In this document: positions 22,109 to 33,085 of the stretch, one piece after another
How positions within the stretch are numbered: the stretch's first letter is position 1
How the letters are laid out: every line of letters begins with the position of its first letter
Source: Phytoseiulus persimilis
Lineage: Eukaryota > Arthropoda > Arachnida > Mesostigmata > Phytoseiidae
Length of the DNA: 64,000 nucleotides
Assembly (NCBI GenBank): GCA_037576195.1
Contig: CM075103.1
Coordinates: forward strand, 22,382,001 to 22,446,000
Direction: 5' to 3'
Notes under the pieces: generated by a model
Databases searched by the model: none
What the model was told of the DNA's origin: nothing
Seen by the model: the letters and a program-made list of their open reading frames with translations, nothing else
Translations under genes and position numbers: made by a program

Positions 22109-25100
22109 ATGCATCGCCTATTGGGATACTTCGTGCTCTCAGCCTCCATCGGTGCCGCGATCGCCTCCGACGGGCCTTGCGTGTTCAAAGGAGAATGCGG
22201 GTCGGGAGGTTCGCTCAATGCGAGTGTGCCATGTGTAGCTGAGGGCGAAATGACTCAGACAAATCGACTGAACGCCACCGGCCACTCCGCATTGATGACC
22301 TATTGCCGAGACTTCCTCGACCCCGACGGGGAGTTCTGCTGCACCAAAAATCAAGTTAATACGTTTGTTGAGCAATACGGGATATCCGCCTTGTTCCTGG
22401 CGCAGTGCCCCTCATGCAGTTTCAACATGGCGCGGATATTCTGTCATCTAACATGTTCTCCGCGTCAGAGAGATTTCATCAAAGTAACCGAGGTGAAGAA
22501 CGCTACCGAGAAATCCACATACGGCACCAAACAGGTTGGCAGGATCTCCTTCTTCATGGATGAGGACTACATCGATCGAACCTATACGTCCTGCAAAGGA
22601 GTGCAGAATTCCCAGACGCAGGGGATGGCGCTGAAAGTGTTCTGTGGATCGTTTCCCGTGTGCTCACCGAAAAACCTTCTGACTGCGATGGGAACGGGTC
22701 CTTTCACTCCGTTCAAGATGGACTTCAAGTACGAGGCCACGCCCGAGAACACACTCTTCAACCACAACACGACGAAGTGCAGCGAAGCTCCGTACGGCGA
22801 CCAACTCCCCTGCGGATGCGGAGACTGTCAGGACGCTTGCCCTCCGTTTGAAGTTCCTGACGATGCACCCCCGTTCTGTATATTGGGTCTGGATGGATTC
22901 TACTTCGTGTTTGTTCTTGTGTTCATTGTACTCATAGCCGCCTTCGAGGTTTTCTGGATCCTCAAAGCTCGTTCCAGCGGCTCCGCGTCTCAGAACGATG
23001 AAACCGAACTTTTCCGAAGCAGCAGCGTGCAAGAAGCGGCCAAGGGACCGTCTTTGATGAAAACCTGCTTCCATCGTTTGGGGGTCTTTTGTGCCTCGCG
23101 TCCCTGGACCGTGATCGCTATCGGAACTTTCGTCTGCATCTTGTGCTCTCTCGGGAACCTCAACTTCCACGTGACGACAGACCCGGTAGAATTGTGGTCT
23201 GCGCCCACCAGCATATCCAGGACCCAACGGGACTACTACAATAAGCATCTCAAACCCTTCTACAGAATCGAACAGGTCATCATCCTCAACAAAGGCGGAA
23301 CACCGTTCACATACGTCAGCAATGTAACCCAACAATCTTACGAGTTCAGCCCAGTTTTCGAGAAGAGCTTCCTCCTGGATTTACTGGCCCTCCAGAACAA
23401 AATCACAAGTCTCACTGGGTCTTACGACAACGGAACATCGGTCGAAAAAGTTCACCTGGAAGACATCTGCTTCTCCCCGATGGGGAACGGGAAGTGCGCC
23501 ATACAATCTGCTCCGAACTGGTTCCAGAACAACGCCTCGCTCATTCTGGACAACCCAGAACTTTATCGTGACCACATCATCAATTGTATAGACAGCCCAA
23601 CCCTCGTCGCGCAACAGGATACTTTACTCGGCATAGGCTGCCTGGGAGAATACGGAGGGCCGAGTTTCTCTTTTGCCGCACTCGGAGGCTACGACGAGGA
23701 TAAGCCCCTCTTGGCGCCGGCCGCGGTTCTGACCTTCCTTGTGGATAATCATGAGAAAGCCGAGGACAACAGAAAAGCCGTGGCTTGGGAAGAAGAATAC
23801 ATACGTTTCCTCAAGAACTTCACTCATCCGAACATGACGATCGCTTTCACGTCAGAGAACTCCATCACGTCCGAGCTGAACCTGGAAAGTCGATCGGATG
23901 TCTCGACCATCGCCGTGAGCTACTTGCTGATGTTCCTCTACGTCTCGGTTGTCCTGGGCCGCTACAAAACGTTTGCCACTGCCTTGATTCATAGCCAGAT
24001 CGTCCTAGGGGCGATGGGAGTATTCCTTGTGCTCGCTTCTGTCGCATCCAGCGTGGGCGTCTTCAGTTTCCTGGGAATCCCCTCGACGCTGATCATATTC
24101 GAAGTGGTACCGTTCCTCGTTCTTGCCATCGGAGTCGACAATATCTTCATCATGGTTCAGGCTTACCAGCGATCGACTCGTCTCGACGGCGAATCCCTCG
24201 AAGAACACGTCGGGAGGATCATGGGACTTGTGGGGCCCTCGATGCTGCTGGCCAGCGCTTCGGAAGTGACGTGTTTCTTCTTGGGCGCATTGACCAACAT
24301 GCCGGCCGTCAGGACGTTCGCCCTCTACGCTGCGCTAGCTCTCCTGATCGACGTTCTGCTCCAGATGACGGTTTTCGTTTCGATGCTGACTCTGGACATC
24401 AAACGACAAGAGTCGAAGCGCCTCGACCTTTTGTGCTGCGTCGGAGCGAGCCCGGAGGCGGACGCAGAACCCTCCGTTGAGTCGACGCTCTTCAAATTCA
24501 TGAAGAACGTCTATTCGCCCCTTTTGAAGATAGCTTCGTATCGAAATGCGGTGTTTGTGATTTTCATCGCCATATTCTGTGTCTCTGCCTCGGTTGTGCC
24601 CAAACTCGACGTGGGTTTGGAACAAGATATCTCGATGCCCAGAGGTTCTTACCTTCAAGACTACTTCCGGTTCCTCAAAGACTACCTCCGGGCCGGTCCG
24701 CCGGTCTACTTTGTCGTCGGCGACAAATTCAACTACAGCAGTGCGATAAATCAAAATCTGATCGGCTCCTTCCTCGTGGCAGAGAACTCCTCTCTGGTGA
24801 ACGACTTGAGGCAAGCCGCGCGGTCCAAAGACAAGACCTTAGTCGCTGCACCCCCCATGTCCTGGATTGACGACTTCTTTGGCTGGACGAAGGACTGTTG
24901 CTCTGAGCAAAAAGACACGCACGCATGGTGTCCCGAGAAGAAAGCCGCGGGCTGCGTGAGCTGTCCCAAAGACGATATTGGACGTCCCCCGAGCATGACA
25001 TCGCACATTCAAGATTTCCTCGACACAATCCCTTCTCTCAAGTGTGGGAAGGGTGGGCGCGCAGCGTTCAAAGACTCAGTCGAGCTCATCCAGAACGCGG

Positions 25101-25825
25101 CCAATCCTGGCAAAGTCGAAATCGGGGCGACCAGCTTCATGACATACCATACCGTCCTGAAGGACAGCTCTGATTACATCAAAGCTCTGAAAATGGCACG
25201 CTACGTTGCGAATCGGATAGAAACTCAGGTGAAGCAAGGCTACGAGGGCAACAAGGACGATGTCGAGATTTTCCCCTACTCGATAATTTATGTCTACTAC
25301 GAGCAATACTTAAATATCTGGAACGACGTGGCTTTCCATCTCGCGCTCTCGTTCGCTGGAGTTTTGGTCATCACACTGCTCCTGATGAAATTCAGAATAC
25401 TCCCCACGATCGCAGTCGGAGTGTCGATCCTGATGATTGTTGTTGACCTGATGGGCGTCATGTATTTCGTTGATATTCCCCTGAACGCCATATCGCTCGT
25501 CAATCTGGTCATGTGCGTCGGAATCTCGGTCGAGTTCTGCTCCCACATTGTGAAAGCTTTCGTTGAGGACGATGAAGCCTGTCCGATCGATCGGGCTATC
25601 AACGCCGTGAAACACACGGGATCCTCCGTTTTGAGTGGGATTACGTGCACGAAGTTCATAGGAGTGGCGGTTTTGTTCTTTGCCAAAAGTCAATTGTTTG
25701 TGGTATTTTATTTCCGGATGTATCTTGGCATCGTTCTCGTCGGTTCCATTCACGGTTTGGTGTTCCTTCCCGTTTTCCTTGCCACTTTCGGAGCCCCAAA
25801 ACCGGATAAACGTGGTCATGAGTGA
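22109..25825 (+). CDS. NPC1: NPC1-type intracellular cholesterol transporter, copy 2 (intronless)
   Basis: 1238 codons, uninterrupted, with the same domain order as copy 1: signal peptide, N-terminal sterol-binding domain, sterol-sensing domain with GVDNIF, third lumenal domain and RND-type C-terminal membrane block. It differs from copy 1 at 35 residues: 20 within residues 11-231, none in 232-504, two at 505-506, none in 507-795, ten between 796 and about 1005, then three near the end. Many changes alter charge or glycosylation; for example residues 35-38 become SLNA, creating an N-A-S sequon. The tail ends KRGHE. The intact frame argues both copies are functional. The upstream region lacks the TATAAA of copy 1. 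Sterol transport is established for the family; a division of labour between copies is inference. Confidence 0.95.
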   Translation: MHRLLGYFVLSASIGAAIASDGPCVFKGECGSGGSLNASVPCVAEGEMTQTNRLNATGHSALMTYCRDFLDPDGEFCCTKNQVNTFVEQYGISALFLAQCPSCSFNMARIFCHLTCSPRQRDFIKVTEVKNATEKSTYGTKQVGRISFFMDEDYIDRTYTSCKGVQNSQTQGMALKVFCGSFPVCSPKNLLTAMGTGPFTPFKMDFKYEATPENTLFNHNTTKCSEAPYGDQLPCGCGDCQDACPPFEVPDDAPPFCILGLDGFYFVFVLVFIVLIAAFEVFWILKARSSGSASQNDETELFRSSSVQEAAKGPSLMKTCFHRLGVFCASRPWTVIAIGTFVCILCSLGNLNFHVTTDPVELWSAPTSISRTQRDYYNKHLKPFYRIEQVIILNKGGTPFTYVSNVTQQSYEFSPVFEKSFLLDLLALQNKITSLTGSYDNGTSVEKVHLEDICFSPMGNGKCAIQSAPNWFQNNASLILDNPELYRDHIINCIDSPTLVAQQDTLLGIGCLGEYGGPSFSFAALGGYDEDKPLLAPAAVLTFLVDNHEKAEDNRKAVAWEEEYIRFLKNFTHPNMTIAFTSENSITSELNLESRSDVSTIAVSYLLMFLYVSVVLGRYKTFATALIHSQIVLGAMGVFLVLASVASSVGVFSFLGIPSTLIIFEVVPFLVLAIGVDNIFIMVQAYQRSTRLDGESLEEHVGRIMGLVGPSMLLASASEVTCFFLGALTNMPAVRTFALYAALALLIDVLLQMTVFVSMLTLDIKRQESKRLDLLCCVGASPEADAEPSVESTLFKFMKNVYSPLLKIASYRNAVFVIFIAIFCVSASVVPKLDVGLEQDISMPRGSYLQDYFRFLKDYLRAGPPVYFVVGDKFNYSSAINQNLIGSFLVAENSSLVNDLRQAARSKDKTLVAAPPMSWIDDFFGWTKDCCSEQKDTHAWCPEKKAAGCVSCPKDDIGRPPSMTSHIQDFLDTIPSLKCGKGGRAAFKDSVELIQNAANPGKVEIGATSFMTYHTVLKDSSDYIKALKMARYVANRIETQVKQGYEGNKDDVEIFPYSIIYVYYEQYLNIWNDVAFHLALSFAGVLVITLLLMKFRILPTIAVGVSILMIVVDLMGVMYFVDIPLNAISLVNLVMCVGISVEFCSHIVKAFVEDDEACPIDRAINAVKHTGSSVLSGITCTKFIGVAVLFFAKSQLFVVFYFRMYLGIVLVGSIHGLVFLPVFLATFGAPKPDKRGHE

Positions 25826-25895
25826 TCGCCACAATCGGTGTCAGCATCGTTACAGCTCACCCACTTCTCGGGCTCGTTTCGTTTATGTATGGAAG

Positions 25896-25901
25896 AATAA
25901 A
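25896..25901 (+). terminator. Candidate poly(A) signal of NPC1 copy 2
   Basis: AATAAA lies 71 bp after the stop codon, the same distance and context as in copy 1. Confidence 0.65.
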
Positions 25902-26739
25902 ATGAACTTTTATGGATAGAGTACTTCGCTCGTTGAGGGATCTTCTAATGGGCTTGTTATGCTAACGAAACGAGAAGCGAGGGCGATCCGAATGCGTGGA
26001 ATGTTTTCGGAATTCGAGGGGCAGCCGATCGCATTTCGGAGCTATGTCAGGGCGAAGAATCTGAGAGAGGCTCGAGGGAACCGCAATCCCGATGGGGGCG
26101 CTGAGAACGCGACACGAAGCTCCTCGCATCGGGGCCTGGAGTCAGAAAAAATTGACTCCTGGAAATGGCACCAGAGCTCAGATTTGCATTAGAACTTCCG
26201 TGCTCATCAAATGGTCCTATGACAATTTCGAGTGAACATTTGCAGCTCTGCAATCATGCGCTCGATAAGACTCGGAAGATCCGAGGAAGAAATCTCCGCA
26301 TGTACGATTTCTCTTGAATGCCCAGATATCTGTTCCGAAGTGTATCATTCCGGAAGCGCTCGATATCGCATCCGGCGATCCCCGTCCCCACCTCGCGATG
26401 TCCGAGTTGGCTCCTACGACTTTTATTTCACGTTCTGCGCAACGCATTTGCAAGGTATCGATGAATAACCCTCACAAATTCTTGTCCATAGAACTCTGCA
26501 TAGCTCCTCCTCACTTCCCAACGAGCAAAGCGATGATGGAGTGCGAAGCCATCAAACTCAACACCGATAGCAACGATTATATTAGCGCCTCTGAGGAGAT
26601 GCACTCCGCTCGACACTCGAAGAGATATTGAAGCCCGAGGAATCCGTAGATTATGACACAAAGATTTTCGAATCCCTTGACACATTCCATAAAAAAACGG
26701 GACAAGTAAATCCTCATCAGATCGCTCTCGGCTCAGGCT

Positions 26740-27105
26740 AGGTTAACCGATGGCGTAGTGTAGTGGTTAGCGCATATGGTGCGACTGCGATGCCATGGCT
26801 GCCAACTACGTGGTTCGGGAGGTCTCAGGTTCGAATCTGAGCGTAAGCCAGGATGAAAAATCGGCAGCAAGGACGAGGTGGTGACCGACCCTGTCTCACG
26901 ACAGGTACTGATGGCGACCCGAGCCCCAGCCCCCGGAGTAGTATCTTCGCTGACTGCCCGGGGGTGGGGACACTGGACCAAAATTGAAATCAGGGGTCAG
27001 GTTAGAGTCCCTCCGGGCTCTCTCTAAGACAACCGACCCCCCGAAATCTTGGGATCACCGATTGTCCTTGAGACAATTATTTGTTGTTCGAAGGAAGAGC
27101 GACGT
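26740..27105 (+). mobile_element. tRNA-derived SINE
   Basis: The 5' part has an RNA polymerase III A box (TGGCGTAGTGTAGTGGTTAGC, near 26751-26771) and, about 75 bp downstream, a B box (GGTTCGAATCT, 26828-26838). The acceptor and anticodon stems are no longer paired. A body of about 260 bp with no tRNA similarity follows, ending in a TTGTTGTTCG tail near 27100. The A-B spacing and non-tRNA tail are typical of SINEs, so this is not a working tRNA gene. Confidence 0.8.
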
Positions 27106-27115
27106 CTGTTGGCTG

Positions 27116-27430
27116 TCAAAGTGACCCCCTCGTTGTGACACTCATTTGGTCGGCAGCCTTCCAGTGTTGCCGAAATAAATCGGGGTAAAATTCAGTAGTT
27201 GAAGTAGTGGTTCCGTGGGCCCACGTTCTTCTCGGCAAGCGCTCAAGTAGTGGTGCACGAATGAGCAGAAGAGCCGGAGTTAGCTCTGTAGGCTGCGGAG
27301 AATTCTCTGAGGTGATCTTGCTCCAGCTCAACTTTCCTCCCCAGGGTTGACGTTCACTCGATTCTGTATATTGTGTAGGCTTTCTGCAGCGGAAGCCGTT
27401 ACTCGGATAATTCCTCGGAGCGAAGACCAT
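27116..27430 (-). pseudogene. Possible retroelement integrase C-terminal fragment
   Basis: The 104-codon minus frame includes a TELTPALLL segment followed by a proline/arginine-rich stretch and FRQHWKAADQ. This resembles the region after the integrase core in LTR retrotransposons, where LTP-x-LL-GR precedes a basic linker. No catalytic residues are included. A second minus frame of 149 codons (27399-27848) overlaps it and may be the upstream part in another frame, though I recognise nothing in it. Confidence 0.3.
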
Positions 27431-27930
27431 ATATCATCCCATCTCCTTCGAGACAATGCTGACAGACTCTCGTTACCGGAAAATTCTCATCAAAGCGGCT
27501 CCCGTGCGGTTTTGATGCGAAACATCGAGCGAATGAGGCCAGCAGAGTTCTTGAGCAAACATACTTTCCCCGAAAGTTCACATCGGTTCCCCCAACAGTC
27601 GCATCATCGCAGGAAATCTCTCTGTCAGCTCGCTTAGTATTGCCAGCGAACGTTTCAACGATTCCAAACGGAGTACAATTGAAGGACCACATAGCTCTTC
27701 GAAGTGAGAGAACACGACACGTAAATATTCCCCCTCCAGTGGAATGACTCTCTCCAACGACGTCCTCAGCGCTTGCTCGACATTGTACCGAGAGGAACAC
27801 GTCGAAGAGCTTCGATTGAAGCTCTACAGCGGAGCACAGCGGATACAATACGACGACTTCGTTAATCCCACTTCCATATCGCTGCCCGTCACCTGAATGT
27901 TCGGATCATTATTCGTCACTCTGTTCTCAA

Positions 27931-28250
27931 TTAATACGCATGATCACGTTCAGCGACGTGCCGCTGGGTTCGGCCACTCTGGTCGCCCATCTTCATCGAC
28001 ACGCGTTCTCCGTATTGATCAAACATCTCGATGGCAAGCTGCTCTCGAATGATCTGATCCGATGAAGCTGTGTGACAACTTCGACGGTCCTCAAGCTCAG
28101 CAGATCTTATTCTGAAAATGATATCGGCATGCTCAGGGTCCGGGCGACCGACGTGTAGCTGCCTCAAGGCTCCTTGTCTCGCAGCTATTATCAAAGCATC
28201 GAAAGGTGATACTTGCCGTCGAACCGACGGATTCCGGAGGATGAGGTTGG
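27931..28250 (-). CDS. Unrecognised minus-strand frame conserved between duplication copies
   Basis: An open frame of about 105 codons runs on the minus strand from about 28250 down to a stop near 27931, without an obvious start codon. It contains VRRQVSPFDALIIAARQGA, then RQLHVGRPDPEHADIIFRI, RSAELEDRRS and DQIIREQLAIEMFDQYGERV. The composition is protein-like. A degenerate version is present in duplication copy 1 (8972-9330). It could be an exon of an unannotated gene in the duplicated block or an old transposon piece. I recognise no domain, although LIIAARQGA faintly recalls an ankyrin helix. Confidence 0.3.
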
Positions 28251-28689
28251 TGATCCCGAGTTCATAGGAGAGGAAACGGCTCGGTGAACGATAGTTTTCA
28301 ATCGTGGACTGAAGTGCCGGAAAATAATAGTTCTCTCACGCCCTAGATTACCATGAAGAGTCTGAGCGTTGAGAGTCAGATGGTTTTCCCACGGAAAATC
28401 TGTGCAGGGGATATTGCTGAGAGAGCTGTTCACAAAGCTTGCCTCTCGTGATAGTGAGAAGAAAAGCCAAGATGAAGGTATGGATCTCCTTGTCAGTCGG
28501 CGTCCCAGCTCACACTTGAAATGCTTTTGACTACGGTTGAAAAAGGATTTGGTGTGGATACTCTTTTACATCGACTTTTCGTCATTGTTCTTGAACGCCT
28601 CTGTAGCTCGCGACCCGCATCCCTCGCCGGGTCGTTCTGCCAGCCTCATTGCTCTAGTCAGTCAGAACATGTTGAAATGATTTATTGCA

Positions 28690-29211
28690 TGTATACTACA
28701 TAATAGAACTCAGTTCACCGAGTTCTTCGAGTCTCGGTCTCGATTCACATAACAAAGCATGATAGCGGGGACATCCTTCTCCACAAAACGTGCATATACA
28801 TTCGTCATTTGGTGTGTGGCGTTCGGCGGTGATGCAGAGCTTGTGGTGGTAGCCGTGCACCAGGTAACGTGTGAATCGGTGTCTTTTTGGGAACATCGGC
28901 CTGCTCCAACTCTCTTTGCGTTCAATGATGGGGTCACCCTCCAGGATTTCCCTCGTCTACGCTACTTTTTTCTTCCACTCGTCCATGAAAACTTGTTGTG
29001 CTGTCGTCGATGTCGCCTTCACGTACAGTCTCAAGATTTCGACGAAAGGTATGTCGATGCCAGCTAGTATATACACATATCTGTTATGACTGCTTTTGGA
29101 GATTCTGAGGACCCTCTTCATATACGAGCAGTAACATTTCTCCAGCGTGATGAAATTTCCCGGAGTTAGATGATGCCATAGTCTTCCCATCCCGTGGCCA
29201 AGCTCGGGCAT
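28690..29211 (-). pseudogene. Non-LTR retrotransposon ORF2, C-terminal fragment
   Basis: Minus-strand frames read in order: a segment before the zinc knuckle (LEKCYCSYMKRVLRISKSS, then NRYVYILAGIDIPFVE) at 29211-28957, followed after a frameshift by a Cys/His-rich end (CITAERH, CICTFCGEGCPRYHALLC) at about 28896-28710. This matches the usual C-terminal architecture of R1/jockey-type elements. Upstream RT motifs are absent. The insertion separates two blocks of duplication copy 2. Confidence 0.6.
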
Positions 29212-30059
29212 TGCTTTGATGTTGAAAAGTTTATTTGCCGTGTCGACCGATAGGAGGTAGGGTCTCCTATTTCGGCGTGAATAGCGGCGACTGTCTTGCA
29301 GCAGATTTCCTCGATGTGGTTGGTGAAGCAGAGTCAGTCAGAACATGAGTTTGTTTCTCGCCGCTCGAGGACCCTTCTTCGAATAGAATGCCGACAGAGC
29401 GATCCTGTGGCGTGGGCATCGAATCCAGGGCTCGGTTCTTACTCTCACAGCTCTCTTAGCTCAACGGCCTGGGATCGCTTCCACAAGAAGCTCCACTGCG
29501 AGGTAGCAGAGAACCCTTCACCCCGAGTATTAGTTTTCAGCACTTTTCAGCGCAAAAAACGGCTATAATCCAGGCACTGGGTTTCTCCTCTGACTATGGA
29601 TATTGTATGATATGATCTCAGGAATGGTTCGCGTTTCACGACACGGTTTGAGAAGCCTTCATCTGAAGATGGTTCCGCATTCCATGTGATACGAGATTCA
29701 GGAATTGGTTTTGGCAGCCGGAAGTTCCGGCTGCTTCGGGGAAGCAGTTCGGCTGTTTAGTCTGAGAATCCCTGAGCTGGTCTGATTTTCGGCTCGCTCA
29801 GTTCGCCGCTGAGTCCACGTTGCCTAGCGTTCTGTTTCCTCAGATCGGCGATAGCACACTGAGAAGATTCATTGATCCTGGCTTATAGCGGAGGATAATT
29901 CACATGCACACCTCCATATCGACACCGGGGGTTCCGACTTTCTGGACTCAATACTGATCTTTTGGGCGGCTGGATCGTGGACATATCTTCCGTGTTGGAG
30001 CTTCGATCCCACTTGTGGTTAGTTGCTCTGTTGATGCTCCAATCAGAGATAAAATGGAC

Positions 30060-30770
30060 CCCGCCCAATGGGAATGATCGTATCGCCCGCTTATTCGGAT
30101 AAAAAGTCGAATTCTCCGATTCTCTTCATATTACACCCTCCGGTTTATGGGTACGGGGCTCCGTTTCTTCCGATAATTCCGTCACGAGCAAACTTTTTCT
30201 TTGAACGAAGAAAATAAGAAGTTTCCACAACGGGGAACTCATAGCCAAATGGATCACTTTGTTACAGTCACGAACGCTTGTCAGGTTCCGAGGTTTTACA
30301 ACTGAGACCTTGCCAGCTCTCTCGAGCGAAGACACCAAATGGATTCCGATCTGCTTCCAGTTCAGGATCTCGGAACATTCTTGTCAATTGACGATGACCC
30401 TCACGAGGATGAGGCCCTCGAGGAAATCGCAGTGAATCCGTGCTGTGTGACTCTGGGTCAGAAAACGGAAAGAAGTGCCAAGAGGTGGGAAAGCCTGTAA
30501 CTGAGCATGAAGCTGAGCGAAGTATAGAACTACTTCAAGGGTTTCTGATGCGAGATTTCGAGGAGAACAGTCCAGGGACGTCCTCACTCTGTGTCGACTT
30601 CGTTCGGAGAATCTCGAGGACGAAAAAGAGACGGACTCAATCGATGAATCCTTCGTCAAAATCCAGTATCAGGGTTATGCTTCCTATATTTTCGGCCTAT
30701 TTGGATCGTTCGCTTGATCGGATCAGGACGACCTGGTCCCGATGTGTACCGGTTAAGTCTAAATGGAGCT
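30060..30770. other. Stretch without a recognised gene
   Basis: A 146-codon frame (30440-30880) and shorter ones occur but show no domain, and they overlap other frames of similar length. I see no convincing gene or repeat. Confidence 0.45.
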
Positions 30771-30773
30771 CAA

Positions 30774-30865
30774 CCGCGGTAGCTGAGTGGAAGCGCATCC
30801 TCGTCCAGGATCCAGCCGTCGGGGAGGCTCATCGTCCCGAGGAGGGTGAGTTCCGCCGCGCATAT
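30774..30865 (+). repeat. Weak tRNA-like pol III box region
   Basis: GCGGTAGCTGAGTGGAAGCGCA fits an A box (TRGCNNAGYNGG-like). A weaker GGTGAGTTCCGCC about 60 bp downstream could be a decayed B box. It may be a SINE fragment adjoining non-LTR element A. Confidence 0.3.
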
Positions 30866-30918
30866 CGATACGCTTCTTAACCCTATGAGGGAACAAGAGA
30901 TGCACGGACACCGACTGT

Positions 30919-32025
30919 GTGCTTCTCGGCGGAGATGCGAATGCGCACCTCCAACAACTTGTAGGCGTCAACAACCACAGAGGCAAACTCCTAGAGGACT
31001 TCACCATCGAAGTTGGATACACCATCCTCAACACAACTCAAAAGTGCGAGGGACGTCTAACAAGGGGCAAGTCCGCAATTGACATGATCATAGTCAACGC
31101 TAAAGCGCTTGAGAAAGTCAACTGGATGCATATCGATGAACGTAGAGAAATCACAACAATAAGTGACCATAACCTACTCAGAGTACAGATCGATATCAAC
31201 CGAGCAGCTCCCTCAACTCAGCCCCGCAAAGTGACGCTGATTGATCCCAAAAGAGCAAGCGCACGGATCTGCGAAGAACTCCAGCAAGAACGGGAGCAAG
31301 CAGGAACCACGTACGAACAAATGCGTGAAACCATTCACGACAGCATACAACGCTCAAGCCGGAAAATAAAACTCAGAGACCGACCAATGGTGTACTCTGA
31401 GCGCATCTCCGAACTTGTTAAAACCCGAAAAATAAAAAACAAACAATGGAGAACAGTCCGCGCTTCTCAATCCGAACCCGACAGAATCAACGCCGAGCTA
31501 GCCTACCGAACAGCACAGCAAGACGTGAGAGAGGAGGTCGAGAGAGAAATACACAAGCGAGACTCCAAAACGCTGAATGAAATTCTCTCCGCCCCGAGAA
31601 ACGAGAGGGCCAGGATGTTCTGGCGGTTCGTAAACGGAAACAAACCGAGAACGAACGGACCACAAAAGATCATCGATAACAGCGGGACAGTAGTACCAAC
31701 TGAACTACTCCCGTCGCACCTAACCCAGATTGCCATCGACCTACTAGAGGCAACTCCTATCACACAGCCAACCACTATCTGCAAGATGATACCCAACCCC
31801 ACAGGAATCACCACCAGCGCAGGAGAAATCTCGAAGATTCTCAGCAAACTGAAACCAACCTCAAGCTGTGGATTGGATGACATTCCGGCCAAAATACTAA
31901 AAGAGCTGGACGACCATGGCATAGCCTACATCGAGCAGCTCTTCAACGACTTATTTGCCGGAAAACGCGAGGTTCCGAACGACTGGAGAACAAATAGAGT
32001 ATCGATGATCGAAAAATCGAACTAA
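30919..32025 (+). pseudogene. Element A ORF2: endonuclease end, linker and RT start
   Basis: A 368-codon frame begins with GGDANAHL (the GDFNAH-type apurinic endonuclease motif) and includes ISDHNLL (the catalytic SDH motif). A basic linker follows, then the RT start with CGLDDIPAKILKEL, where non-LTR RTs have G-DGIP. A stop at 32023 and an A-run of nine lead into a frame change. The 5' part of the endonuclease is absent. Confidence 0.8.
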
Positions 32026-32148
32026 AAAAAAAGACAACGCCACACATATCGACCGATTACGATATCGCCGGTCCTATACCGAATCTTCGCGAGAATTCTG
32101 GCAAATAGAGTCTCACAATGGGCTGAAGACAATAGGCTGCTCGGAGAA

Positions 32149-32530
32149 ATGCAAAATGGATTCCGAGTGAATCGCAGAGGCGATGACAACCTATTCGTCC
32201 TAACCACGGCCATCGAGATGTCCAGGAAAACGAACACCGGACTAATCTGCGCCTTCCTAGACGCAACCAAAGCATTCGACCGAATCGACAGAAACCTGCT
32301 ATGGAACATTCTGTCCGAAATGGGAATGAACAATAACTGGATAAAGATGCTGCAAGATCTATACTCCTCGAATAGAACAAAAATCATAGAAGGGGAACAT
32401 ACATCAGAGTGGGTGGAAACCAGCTCCGGCCTAAAACAGGGCTGCCCCCTCTCCACCCTGTTTATCCTCTACATATCGGAACTCGAAACCAGGCTCACGC
32501 AAAGTGGAGCAGGCTTCGAAGTCCAAGTTC
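32149..32530 (+). pseudogene. Element A ORF2: RT palm
   Basis: Continues the RT in another frame: NGFRVNRRGDDNLF, CAFLDATKAFDRIDR (first catalytic Asp), SGLKQGCPLSTLFILYI. It stops being RT-like at about 32530, where sequence of element B begins. The YADD-type motif expected some 40 codons later is not present. Confidence 0.8.
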
Positions 32531-33085
32531 GCATCCAGCCCCCGTGGGAACCACACGCGTTTTCACGAGCTCCACTGTTGAGCACCGTAGGAGACTTAGT
32601 CCAGCTGTCAAAGGTAGCCGGTCGAAAGACAACTGCTCGGAGCTGCGAACAGGCCGTGCAGGGCAACCTCGAGTGGAGCGATTGATTTTGAAGTGAAAGT
32701 TTGTGTTTCGCTGCGACAGTGGCTGCCGGATCCCTTTTCGGCAATTACTGCGCAAACCAAGCCCACGGATCCGCGGAAATCCGCCCGGACTCGGAGGCAT
32801 CCTTCGGTGAGCCACCCAGCCCGAGGCAAAATCTTTGATTTTTCACACTAGCATAGAAGGCACCCCATTCCGGAGCTTTTCGTTCCGGATAGAACAGGTT
32901 TCGTTCGGCCCGGACAGGTCCTGCCCGAGCGACTGCAGAGAGATCGATAGCATACCTAGGGAAACCCAAGGCGAAACCACACCTGGGAAGACCTACACCG
33001 ACTACAGAATCGGGAAAACTACCCAGCGACTGCACGCCCGGGAAAACTCGCGGCTACCTGGAGCACTCGGAGGCTGAACCTCCAA

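Larger units (their letters stand above)
26066..27924. mobile_element. Composite insertion in duplication copy 2
   Basis: Sequence homologous to copy 1 stops after the GGGCGAAGAAT block (copy 1 at 8998, here at about 26062) and resumes at about 27925. The extra 1.86 kb contains a tRNA-derived SINE and minus-strand frames with retroelement character. No target duplication was identified, so it may be several events. Confidence 0.55.
21171..30040. repeat. Segmental duplication, copy 2 (contains NPC1 copy 2)
   Basis: Colinear with 3718-13930. It lacks the long-TIR transposon of copy 1 but contains its own insertions: about 26066-27924 (SINE plus retroelement-like sequence) and about 28450-29605 (non-LTR fragment). 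Offset between the NPC1 start codons is 17173 bp. Confidence 0.85.

Noticed and set aside
30440-30880. 146-codon plus ORF
   Set aside because: No motif or supporting splice structure; overlaps an equally unremarkable minus frame.
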